Part shown: positions 34,771-43,700 of the stretch, in pieces
Position numbering within the stretch: the stretch's first letter is position 1
Layout of the letters: each line of letters begins with the position of its first letter
Source of the DNA: GCA-2683825 sp965662355
GTDB taxonomy: Bacteria > Planctomycetota > UBA1135 > GCA-002686595
Length of the DNA stretch: 64,000 nucleotides
Direction: 5' to 3'
Assembly: GCA_965662355.1 (NCBI GenBank)
Contig: CBFIHP010000020.1
Location: forward strand, 1 to 64,000
Made by a program: the position numbers and the translations under genes
Notes under the pieces: model-generated
The model's database searches: none
Told to the model about the DNA's origin: nothing
Seen by the model: only the letters and a program-made list of their open reading frames with translations

Positions 34771-36117
34771 CTATAGCTCGATCCAACCGGCCTGATAGAG
34801 GAGCACCACAACCACGAGTGCCGGTGTCAACGTACGCAGAACGAAACTCCAAGCACTTGCCAGTTTCGATTTCGGGCCGAAGGCCGTGAACCCGCTTTCG
34901 CGGTCTTTGCGGTCGAGGCCCCAGCCGACGAGGAGGGCTACGAGGAGGCCGCCGAGGGGTAGGAGCAACCTGCCGGTCGTGCCTTCGAAGAAGCGGAAGA
35001 GGGGCTCGTGATAGGCGCAACCCAGGGCGACCAGCCAGATTGCGAGGCCGGCGGTCACGGCGGCTCGGGGGCGCGATACGCCGCGGTGATCGATGCACCA
35101 GGCGACGACAACCTCCAGCATGGAGATCGAAGAGCTCCAGGCGGCGAAGAAGACGAGGAGGAAGAAGGCGCTCGAAACGATCTTGCCGGCGGGCATGCTG
35201 GCGAACAGAGGCGGGAGGGTCTCGAACAGGAGCCCGGGGCCCGAACCGGGCGTCGCTCCGGCCTGAAAGACCGCACTGAAGATAACGATGCCGGCCAGGA
35301 GAGCGATGAGGGTGTCGAGAAACACGATCACCAGGCTGTCGCGAACGATGTGGGTTTCGCTCTTCAAGTACGAGCCGTAGACGACCATGGTGCCCATGCC
35401 GAGGGAGAGCGTGAAGAAGGCATGCCCGAGAGCTTCGAGGACCGCTTCGCCGGAGAGCTCGTCCCACTTCGGTGCGAAGAGGAACGTCAAGGCCTCGCTG
35501 GCCGCAGCGCGGTAGAAGGCATGGACAACGAGCGAAACGAGGAGCAGAAACAGGGCCGGCATGAGCCACTTGCAAAGCCGCTCGATACCGCCGTGAATGC
35601 CCCTCGAGACGACGAGGATGGTCAGCGCCATGAAGAGGCTCATCCACAGAGCCGAGAGCGGGGCGTGACTCGATACCGCCTCGAACTCACCTGTGACTTC
35701 TGGTGCGAGGGCGACGAAACCGAGCGACTGGAGGAGAAAATGAAAGGTCCAGCCGGCCACGACGGAGTAGAAGGCCAGGATCAAGAAAGACGTGGCCACG
35801 GCCAGTCGCCCCGCGAACTGCCCAGCGAGGCGAGCCCACGGGTTCTGCGCCAGACGGGACATCGCGCCGGCGAGATCCTTGCCCCCACGCTTGCCAGCCG
35901 AGAGCTCGGCGATCATCAGGGGGAGGCCGACAACGACAATGCAGGCCAGGTACACCAGCACGAAGGCGCCACCACCATGGACACCGGTGATGTAGGGGAA
36001 CTTCCAGATGTTCCCGAGCCCAATGGCGCTTCCCGTCGCGGCCAGGACGAAGCCCATGCGCGATCCAAAGCCACCCCGAACCTGCGTCGTTCCCCCAGCC
36101 TGCATTGAGTCGTTCAT
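34771..36117 (-). CDS. sodium-dependent transporter, NSS/SNF family
   Basis: 448 residues with about 12 transmembrane helices. The N-terminal signature is GFVLAATGSAIGLGNIWKFPY, followed by GGGAFVLVYL. Sodium sites are inferred from the family; the unwound TM1 region is present. Bacterial members import amino acids or related solutes with Na+. The start is supported by the family N-terminus (after a short polar leader). The gene is divergent from the sigma factor gene, with 112 bases between. Confidence 0.92.
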   Translation of the reverse strand: MNDSMQAGGTTQVRGGFGSRMGFVLAATGSAIGLGNIWKFPYITGVHGGGAFVLVYLACIVVVGLPLMIAELSAGKRGGKDLAGAMSRLAQNPWARLAGQFAGRLAVATSFLILAFYSVVAGWTFHFLLQSLGFVALAPEVTGEFEAVSSHAPLSALWMSLFMALTILVVSRGIHGGIERLCKWLMPALFLLLVSLVVHAFYRAAASEALTFLFAPKWDELSGEAVLEALGHAFFTLSLGMGTMVVYGSYLKSETHIVRDSLVIVFLDTLIALLAGIVIFSAVFQAGATPGSGPGLLFETLPPLFASMPAGKIVSSAFFLLVFFAAWSSSISMLEVVVAWCIDHRGVSRPRAAVTAGLAIWLVALGCAYHEPLFRFFEGTTGRLLLPLGGLLVALLVGWGLDRKDRESGFTAFGPKSKLASAWSFVLRTLTPALVVVVLLYQAGWIEL

Positions 36118-36229
36118 GTGCGGCCTACGCCTTCGGAACCGAAAACCTGCCCAGCACAGGGCGAATGCGGGGAAAAAGAAGACGTTCGGGTAGATTCGTG
36201 CTCGTCGCTGCGTATCCCCTTACCAGCCC

Positions 36230-36847
36230 ATGCCTGCGCCCACATCCCTCGATCCCCCGCCCGCGACTCCGCCTCCCATCGAGGAGCGCTTCGTCGCCAT
36301 GATTCGCGCGGGAAGTGCAGAGTCGGCTTGCCGGCTCCTGGAGGAGGAACTGGGCGCGTCGCTCCGACGCAAGCTGGCCAAACTGGCGTTGCCCTTGGGT
36401 GGTGGTGACGAGGCCGAGCACCTGGCCAACTGGGCCATTTCGGTCGCGGTCACCAAGGGCGAGAGCTTCGACCCGCTGCGCGGCAAGCTGGCTCCGTGGC
36501 TACACCGCGTTGGCCGCAACCTGGCCCTGTCCCAGCAACGCCGACTGCGCCCGACACCGGGGTTGCGCCAGAGCTTCGAGGCCCACACGCGCACGGTCGA
36601 GAGCCGCATCCAAAACCGCGACGCCTTCCTCCTGATCTGGCGCCGCATTCCCACCGACGTTCACCGCCAGGTCTTGTTTCTCGACTTGAGGCATGGAGGC
36701 CAGGCGCCGGGAGCACTCGCCCGCGAACTCGGCCTGGACCGCGCGACCTTCTACAAGCGGCGTTCCGAAGCACGGCGGATCTTCCGCGAGCTGTGGCACG
36801 AGGAGTTCGGTGACCCAGCCTCCTCTTTCTATGGAGAGCTCGAATGA
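36230..36847 (+). CDS. ECF-like RNA polymerase sigma factor
   Basis: 205 residues with a region 2-like helix set (NLALSQQRRLRP and LAPWLHRVGRNLALSQQRR) and a region 4-like HTH at the end (PTDVHRQVLFLDLRHGGQAPGALARELGLDRATFYKRRSEARRIFREL). Length and layout are right for an extracytoplasmic function sigma. The gene overlaps the next by four bases (ATGA), and the downstream membrane protein may be its anti-sigma factor. The proline-rich first 15 residues make the exact start uncertain. Targets unknown. Confidence 0.75.
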   Translation: MPAPTSLDPPPATPPPIEERFVAMIRAGSAESACRLLEEELGASLRRKLAKLALPLGGGDEAEHLANWAISVAVTKGESFDPLRGKLAPWLHRVGRNLALSQQRRLRPTPGLRQSFEAHTRTVESRIQNRDAFLLIWRRIPTDVHRQVLFLDLRHGGQAPGALARELGLDRATFYKRRSEARRIFRELWHEEFGDPASSFYGELE

Positions 36848-37911
36848 ACGCCGACAGAAAGACGGACTCCAGGCTCGCGGACGACCTATTCTGGCAACAG
36901 ACCCTCGAAGAGCTTCAACTCGGACCCGACCTCGAAGAGCTCGAGCGTGAAGCACGGCAGGCCGACCGCTCCAGAGCGACAACGTGGGAACGCGTCGAAA
37001 CCCTGGTCGAGGGTTTTCCGTTTCCCCTGCGCTTTGGCCTGATCACCGTCACGATGCTGGCCGGCGCCTGCGTGCTTGCGGCTGGGCTCAGTCTCGGAAA
37101 GGAGCTCCTGATCCTCCTGGGAACGGGACTCCCCTCTCTCCTGGGCGATCGTCCCCTCGAGTTTCACGCGTCGATCGCCCACGTCGTGGCACTCGCCATG
37201 ATCCTCGTCGTGCTCCTCTCGAGTCGCGCCCCCCGCGCACCGGAGGGCCTGGTCGCGCAACGCGCCTGGAGTCAGTTCCGCGCGGGCTGGTCACTCCTGT
37301 GGTTCGCGTGGATGGCACTCTACGTCTGGATGACAGCCTATTGGGGCTTGCGAGGAGAAACCGACACCGGGTTCTGGTCGCGCTGGGGCCCTCCCGTGGC
37401 TGACCTGTTCAACGTACTGAGCTCGTTCGTCTTCTTCTACCTGTTCCTCGTCCTCGATCGCCCCAGCGTGAAGGCCGAAGGACTCCCCCAACGCGACCGT
37501 GCCTTTCGCCGCAGCCTGTTCGGCGTGGGAACGATCTGCGCTTCGGCCGCCCTGCTGTCGATCCTGGGACGCCTCGGCTACTTCCAGCTGATGGAATTCG
37601 GTCCGACGATCGGTTCGATCCTGGTTGCCACGTCGATGGCCTTCTTCGTCGGACGACTCAGCGATTCGCACCTGAAGGTCAAGCGCTCATTGCTGGCTCC
37701 ATTGTACTTCTATGTGGCCTTGCAGATGCTCTGGCACCTGTCTGTGATGGCGGGCGCCCAGCACCAACTGGCGAATGCGCTCGTGCTCTTTGGCGCCCTC
37801 GTTCTGAAGGTCTATCTGTTCGCGTTGCTAACGCGCTGGATTCAGGACGGCAAGCTGCAGACCTACTTCGACGAAGTGGCCTTTCCACGCTTGCCGTCGG
37901 ACCTGGAGTGA
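36844..37911 (+). CDS. multi-pass membrane protein coupled to the sigma factor, possible anti-sigma
   Basis: 355 residues. A polar N-terminal region of about 50 residues has charged helix DLEELEREARQADRSRATTWERVETL, then about 8 transmembrane helices (from 55 on). It overlaps the sigma gene by four bases. An anti-sigma role is suggested by operon position and by the soluble N-terminal helix, but no zinc HxxxCxxC motif is visible, so this is inference. Alternatively it is a regulated membrane protein of unknown function. Confidence 0.6.
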   Translation: MNADRKTDSRLADDLFWQQTLEELQLGPDLEELEREARQADRSRATTWERVETLVEGFPFPLRFGLITVTMLAGACVLAAGLSLGKELLILLGTGLPSLLGDRPLEFHASIAHVVALAMILVVLLSSRAPRAPEGLVAQRAWSQFRAGWSLLWFAWMALYVWMTAYWGLRGETDTGFWSRWGPPVADLFNVLSSFVFFYLFLVLDRPSVKAEGLPQRDRAFRRSLFGVGTICASAALLSILGRLGYFQLMEFGPTIGSILVATSMAFFVGRLSDSHLKVKRSLLAPLYFYVALQMLWHLSVMAGAQHQLANALVLFGALVLKVYLFALLTRWIQDGKLQTYFDEVAFPRLPSDLE

Positions 37912-37924
37912 CGGGAAGGCTTCC

Positions 37925-40012
37925 CTACCCGTCCGTCTTGCACGTCCGCCCGAGCCAATCGAAGAACACGCGGTGCCAAAGGACGCCGTTCTGGGGCTGT
38001 TGCACCCAGTGCCCTTCCTGCGGGTAGTAGAGGAAGCGCGAAGGAACTCCCTGCACCTGCGCAGCCGTGAAGGCTTCCATCCCCTGCGTCACGGGAACCC
38101 GGAAGTCCTTCTCGCCGTGAATCACGAGCAAGGGCGTCTCCCACTTCCCGACGAAGTTGTGCGGGGAGAACTGCTCGTACTCCTTCTTGACCGAAGCGTT
38201 TTTCCAGTACGGTCCGCCCAGATCCCAGTTCACGAAGAAGAGCTCTTCGGTCGAGCCGTACATCGACTCGAGGTTGAACACGCCGCAGTGGGAGATCATG
38301 GTCTTGAAGCGATCTTCGTGGTTGCCCATCAACCAATAGACTGAGTAGCCGCCGAAACTGGCGCCGATCGCACCCGTGCGCTCACTGTCGATATAGCCCT
38401 CGCCCAGCATCGAGTCGGTGGCCGAGAGCAGATCCTGCATGGCCTGGCCGCCCCAGTCACCGGAGATCTGATCGTTCCATTCACGCCCGAAGCCGGGTAG
38501 ACCGCGGCGGTTGGGGGCGACCACCACGTAGCCCTGGGCGGCCATGAGGTGGAAGTTCCAGCGGTAGGAGAACCACTGCCCGATCTGGCCCTGGGGGCCG
38601 CCCTGGCAGTAGGTCAGGAGTGGCCATTGCTTGTTCTCGTCGAAGTCCGGCGGGTAGATGACCCAGTTGTGGATCTTCTTGCCGTCCGTGGCTTCGACCC
38701 AGCGTTCCTCGATCCGCGGAAGCTCGAGATTGGCGTAGATGTCGCCATTGATGTCGGTGATCGTGTCGGTCGAGCCATCGGAGAGCGACATGACGGCCAG
38801 TTCGGCCGGACGGATCATGCTGGTGAAGCGCACAAGGGCGTGCTCGCCGTCGGGGAAGACGTCGATGAGACTCCAGTTGAAGCGCCCCTTGCTGAGCTGC
38901 TTCGCCTTGCCTCCGGCTGCACCGACGTGGAAGAGCTGCGTGGTGCCACGCCACTCCGAGCCGAAGAGCATGCCCTTGGAGTTCGGCAACCAGCTGGCGC
39001 CGTGGGCCATCTGATCGAGACCCGCGGTCGCGTCATGCGTCTTGTGGCCCTCGCGGTCCATCACCATGACGCGGTTGCGATCCGATTCGAAACCTGCACG
39101 CTCCATCGAATGATAGGCGAGGGACTTGCCGTCGGGAGAGAACACCGGATCGTTGTCGTAACCCGGCTGGCCCTCGGTGACGTTCAGGCGTTCCTTCGGG
39201 TTGTCGATCGAAATGAGGTAGACCGAGCTGTCGGTCGATTCGGCCCACTGGTCGACGTCCTTGGCCGTGAAGGCGATCTTTCTTCCGTCAGGGGACCAGT
39301 TGAATTGCTCCGAACCGCCGAAGGGCGGAACCGGGCAATCGACCTTCCAGCCTTCCATGAGATCGACGGCGTCACCGGCCTTGTTGTTCTCGATCGGCGC
39401 GACGTGAATGTGGCTGTACTTGTAGTCGTGCCATGCGTTCCAGTGGCGATACAAGAGTGAGTCGATAATGCGCGCGTCAGCCTTGGGCAGATCCTCGAAC
39501 AGCTCGTTCACGGTCTGGTCCATCTTGATGTTGTCCGTGAAGGCAAGGTGATCACCCGTCGGAGACATCTTCAGGTTGGCGACTCCGCCCCCGTAATTCG
39601 TGACCTGGACGACACCACCGTCCATCGGGTTCAGGGCCCAGGCCTGAGGAACGCGCTCCTTACTGGTGGCGGGAAAGCCGCTGAAGAAGATGCGCTCGCC
39701 GTGGGCCGAGGGCGCGAACTGGACGCTACCGATGCTGGGCCAGTCCTCGAGCAGGGCGCGGCTCTTGCCCGAGCTCAGGTCCTTGACGAAGAGCGTGGAC
39801 TTGCCCGAGTTCTCCGCCAGCTCGTAGCGCCGGACCGTATAGGCGACCCGTTCGCCGTCACTCGAGAGTGCCGTGCTGCCCAGCCGTCCGAGCTTCCAGA
39901 GCAGCTCGGGACTCATGCGGATCTCTTCGGTCGCCCGCGCGACGGAGCCAACGAGAAGCAGAGCGAGGCAGGCGACAAAGTGGCGGAGCGAGAACTTGGG
40001 CATGATCGTCAT
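37925..40012 (-). CDS. S9 family prolyl oligopeptidase-like peptidase, secreted
   Basis: 695 residues with a signal peptide (MTIMPKFSLRHFVACLALLLVGSVARA). The N-terminal part is a beta-propeller with WD-like repeats (NWSPDGRKIAFT, PVFSPDGKSLAYH). The C-terminal peptidase shows GASFGGYSVYW (nucleophile Ser), LLVIHGEKDFRVPV (Asp) and QEGHWVQQPQ (His), the S9C acylaminoacyl-peptidase/DPP-like order. It degrades short peptides in the periplasm. ATG at 40012 or 40003 are both possible starts. It converges on the sigma operon with only 14 bases between. Confidence 0.92.
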   Translation of the reverse strand: MTIMPKFSLRHFVACLALLLVGSVARATEEIRMSPELLWKLGRLGSTALSSDGERVAYTVRRYELAENSGKSTLFVKDLSSGKSRALLEDWPSIGSVQFAPSAHGERIFFSGFPATSKERVPQAWALNPMDGGVVQVTNYGGGVANLKMSPTGDHLAFTDNIKMDQTVNELFEDLPKADARIIDSLLYRHWNAWHDYKYSHIHVAPIENNKAGDAVDLMEGWKVDCPVPPFGGSEQFNWSPDGRKIAFTAKDVDQWAESTDSSVYLISIDNPKERLNVTEGQPGYDNDPVFSPDGKSLAYHSMERAGFESDRNRVMVMDREGHKTHDATAGLDQMAHGASWLPNSKGMLFGSEWRGTTQLFHVGAAGGKAKQLSKGRFNWSLIDVFPDGEHALVRFTSMIRPAELAVMSLSDGSTDTITDINGDIYANLELPRIEERWVEATDGKKIHNWVIYPPDFDENKQWPLLTYCQGGPQGQIGQWFSYRWNFHLMAAQGYVVVAPNRRGLPGFGREWNDQISGDWGGQAMQDLLSATDSMLGEGYIDSERTGAIGASFGGYSVYWLMGNHEDRFKTMISHCGVFNLESMYGSTEELFFVNWDLGGPYWKNASVKKEYEQFSPHNFVGKWETPLLVIHGEKDFRVPVTQGMEAFTAAQVQGVPSRFLYYPQEGHWVQQPQNGVLWHRVFFDWLGRTCKTDG

Positions 40013-40107
40013 CGTGGATCTGAAAGGAGGAATCCTCAGGGCTGCCCGACTTGGGGCCGCGGCATTCTAGCCTCCTCGGCGAAATCCGTCGCCCCCGCCA
40101 GGGCGAC

Positions 40108-40545
40108 CTACCTTTGGATGTCCACATCGAAAGTGATCCCACCCCACCCACTCCACTGATCCCGGCCCTGGATCTTCACACGCTTCACCCCCGCCGGAAT
40201 CCGCACTCGATCCAGAGAACGCGTGAAGGGCTGCTCGTGCGCGTGCCCGTGCCTCAAGACGCGCACGCCTAGCTCGGTGTCATCGGGGCCGAGCACTCGC
40301 CACCCATCGGCATACCGTTGCGCAGAGTCGTAGGGCGATTCCAGGGTGACGTCGAACCTGTACGTACCGTCGTCGTTCTCGAAGGCCTCCACTCCGACGA
40401 TCGTCGGGAAGAGCTCCTCGAAGGCCCCAGGCGCCGTGCCCTGCGACTCCGGCGCCAGCGCAGGGTCTTCGCCAGCCCCCTGGTTCTCGACACAGGCCCA
40501 TGAACATCCGAAAACCGCGAGGCAGAGAAGCAACTTGACGAACAT
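40108..40545 (-). CDS. putative lipoprotein, about 145 aa
   Basis: The protein starts MFVKLLLCLAVFGCSWACVENQ, a lipoprotein signal with cysteine candidates at 14 and 18, then an acidic linker and a beta-rich domain (FPTIVGVEAFENDDGTYRFDVTLESPYDSAQRYADGWRVL... GWGGITFDVDIQR) of unknown function that fits a small beta-sandwich. ATG at 40545 is chosen because it opens the signal peptide; the frame continues to 40593. It lies between the S9 peptidase and the large repeat protein, all on the minus strand. Confidence 0.6.
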   Translation of the reverse strand: MFVKLLLCLAVFGCSWACVENQGAGEDPALAPESQGTAPGAFEELFPTIVGVEAFENDDGTYRFDVTLESPYDSAQRYADGWRVLGPDDTELGVRVLRHGHAHEQPFTRSLDRVRIPAGVKRVKIQGRDQWSGWGGITFDVDIQR

Positions 40546-40708
40546 GACGGCTTTGCAAAAGGGAAACACGCGCTGCGCTACGATCGACTCCACGCTCGGG
40601 GCTCACCACGGAGGGGACTTCCCCTCCAGCTTTCACCCCGGAACCCGGCTCTTCGCTCAAGCCTGGATCGCCAGCGACGCGGACGGAAACATCAGGTCCT
40701 GGACGCCA

Positions 40709-43700
40709 CTACTTGATCGCGAAGGTGAAGAACTCGGTGTCGTTCAGATCGACATCGGGGAAGACGACCGCGTTCCGCTGGACATTGTTCGCCGAGGCGG
40801 GAATGACCGTCGTGGTGGACGAGTCCGTGTCGACCAGGACCAAGGCCCAGCGATCCTTGTCGCTCAGGAGATCGAATTCACCGAGTCGCAACTCCATGTC
40901 AACCAGCCCGACACCGTCGCCATTGCCCCCATCGGTGAGGGTCAAGGCCCATTCCTCGGACAGGCGGAAGGGATAGCCGTCGATCCCGAAGGGGGAAGCC
41001 TCGAGCTTGTCCGTTCCGTTGCGACCCCAGAGCAGGAAGTCGCCCATCGACAGAGCAGAGGGGTTGTTGATCAGGACAGGTCCGGTGCCCTGGGAGTGAC
41101 TTACCGCGTCATTGGAGTCGATGAACCCGATACCGCAGATATCGCGTTTGTGGGTGGCCAGGTGTGCATAGTGCGACGTGTCGTCGATCCGGATGCCATA
41201 GAGCCCGCTGTAGTAGTTGTCGATCAGCACCTTACGAACCACGCCCATGACATCCGGCACGGCGATGACCTCGTAGATATCTCCCGTGAAGAACCCGCCG
41301 TTGCGCCAACCGGAACCAATGAGCCAGTTCTCGATGTTGATATCAGCGTTCATGGCGTTCTTTCGGTCATCCAGAAAGCCATCCACGTAGTAACTGACCG
41401 ACGGAATGTCGCGAACGAGCACGAATAGATGCGGCTCACCTTGCGCGATCGGCGTCTCTCCCGTCATGCAACGGTTGTGGACCATGGCCGAGGGGACTCC
41501 CTCGGTCACGGCGACCCTCAGGCCGCTGTTCGAGCCGTTCGTCGATAAGCCAACCATGGCCGGCCGTTTACTACACTGGTTATCGGTCTGCAGGCCGTCC
41601 GTGGTGCGGGCAACGACGGCAAGCGTGAACTTGGCCTTGACGGGCGCGCGCAATTCCATCGTTTGACCGCCAGTGAAGCGCACCGCGGGTAACCCCGGGG
41701 GACCGGCTTGATCGACGATGACGGGTTCGCGGTCGCGCGCGAAGGCGACGGCATCCGTGGGAATCCGGGCGTTGTCGCGCCATTCCTGAACCAGACTGCC
41801 ATCAGGAAGGGTCACGATGCCTCTGTCCGCGCGCAGCCAGAGCTCGAGCAGGATCGGCGATGACTGCACCCCATAACCGGCCGGCCCATCATCTCCTGAG
41901 AGAGCATCGAAGTCGCCCGGCGTGACGGTCGTCGATGTGTTGTCCCCGATGGCGCTATCCGGTGGGAAGGCAAAGGAGGAAACCGGCGTGACTTCATAGG
42001 CCAGGATCGCTCCGAGGTCCTCGGTGACCACGAGGTGCTGGCTGGTCTCGCCAGGGATCTCGACACCGTTGCGCAACCAGCGCTGCGCCGATTCTCCCTC
42101 GGGGTCGTTGTCCGGGTCGAAGTAGGAGAAGGAACCCGACAAGAGGCCGCCGACGAAGGGCGCTCCGCTAACGCGTACATCGAGGGCCTCGGGAATGTCA
42201 CCCGGCTCGATCGTGCTTTCGGGGTCGAAGGGATCCGTGCCTCGCAAAATCTCGAACGAATCCGGCACGCCATCCAGGTCGCTGTCGCTCATCAGGGTGA
42301 TCGGACCGATCGCTCCCAAGGAGATGAGGTAGGCCTCCAGAGCGTCGGAGATGCCATCTCCCGCGGGACCGGTCTCGTCGTTCTCGTCGAGGCCGCCATT
42401 CACGAGCGGGGAATTGCCATCGAACGGATCCGATCCCGAACGCACCTCGAGATAATCGGGGAGACCATCTCCATCCGTTTCGGTCGAGGCAAAGAGCGGG
42501 GCGTTTGCCCCGAGCTGAATCAGGATGGCCTCAAAGGCATCGGAGATACCGTCGTCCGGAGGACCGGTTTCGTCGTTCGTGTCGGCAGCACCGCCGACGA
42601 GGGGATAGTCGATGTCGACGGGATGGGCGAGGTTCTGGACCTCGAAGTAATCGGGGATGCCGTCGCCGTCGGTGTCCGAACCGGTGTTGAGCGGCTCTTG
42701 GCCCCCCAAGCGCAGCAACACGGCCTCGAGGGCATCGGAGAGCAAGTCGTCATCGCTGTCCAGCTGACCATTCGGAACGGGACTCGCACTATCGAGCAAG
42801 TCGGTCACCGCAAAGACCTCGAGATAGTCGGGCGCAAGGTCACCGTCGGTATCCGTGCCGTGATCGATGGGTGCCGCAACACCGAGAGCCAAGAGCAGCT
42901 GCTCGAAGGCATCGGAAATGGCATCGACGGGACCACCCATGGCGCCGTCGTCCGTGTCCTGGCCCCCCATGACAACGGGGCGATCCACCGAGCGCGGGTC
43001 CGCCGCGACAAAGGGCACGAAGGCCGGGTCGAAAGCCGCGGTCACCTCGAGCACGTCGGGAGCTCCATCGAAGTCGCTGTCCACGCGACCGTTGATCACC
43101 GCGAAGACACCCAGCTGCAGAAGGAGGGCATCGACCGATTCGGGAATGTTGTCCCCATCGAGATCCTCGGATCCGGTCGGGGCAGGCCGCGCCGCATCCA
43201 ACGGGCTCGAGCCGATACGCAGCTCGAGGTAGTCCGGTGCGAGGTCCATGTCGAGGTCCGTACCGGGACCGGCGTTCACCGCTCCCAGTTGTTCGAGAAC
43301 GAAGGCCGAGCCGTCGATGATGCCATCACCATCACCATCCTCTGAGCCCGCACCTCCGGGAAGGGGGTCGTCGCGATCGAGGAAATTGGTCGCGAAGCCG
43401 GCCTCGTAAATGTCGGGAATCCCATCGACATCCGAATCGCTTCGCGGGGTGACCGGGGGCAGGACTCCGTTGGCAATGAGGTAGTGCTCGAGAGCATCGG
43501 AAACACCATCCCCTGCAGGGCCGGTCTCGTCGTTCGAGTCTCCGCCATCCGGGATCGGGTCATCGCGATCGAGCAGATCCGAGGGCAGAGCCACCTCGAG
43601 CGGATCGAAAAGACCATCGCCATCCGAGTCGGTGTCCGATTCGACGTCCTCGACCCCTAGCAAACGCAGTGCTTCCTCGAAGCCATCCGTGAGGCCGTCG

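Noticed and set aside
42035..43345. 436-codon open frame antisense to the TSP3 repeats
   Set aside because: Product mirrors the repeat and has no independent features.
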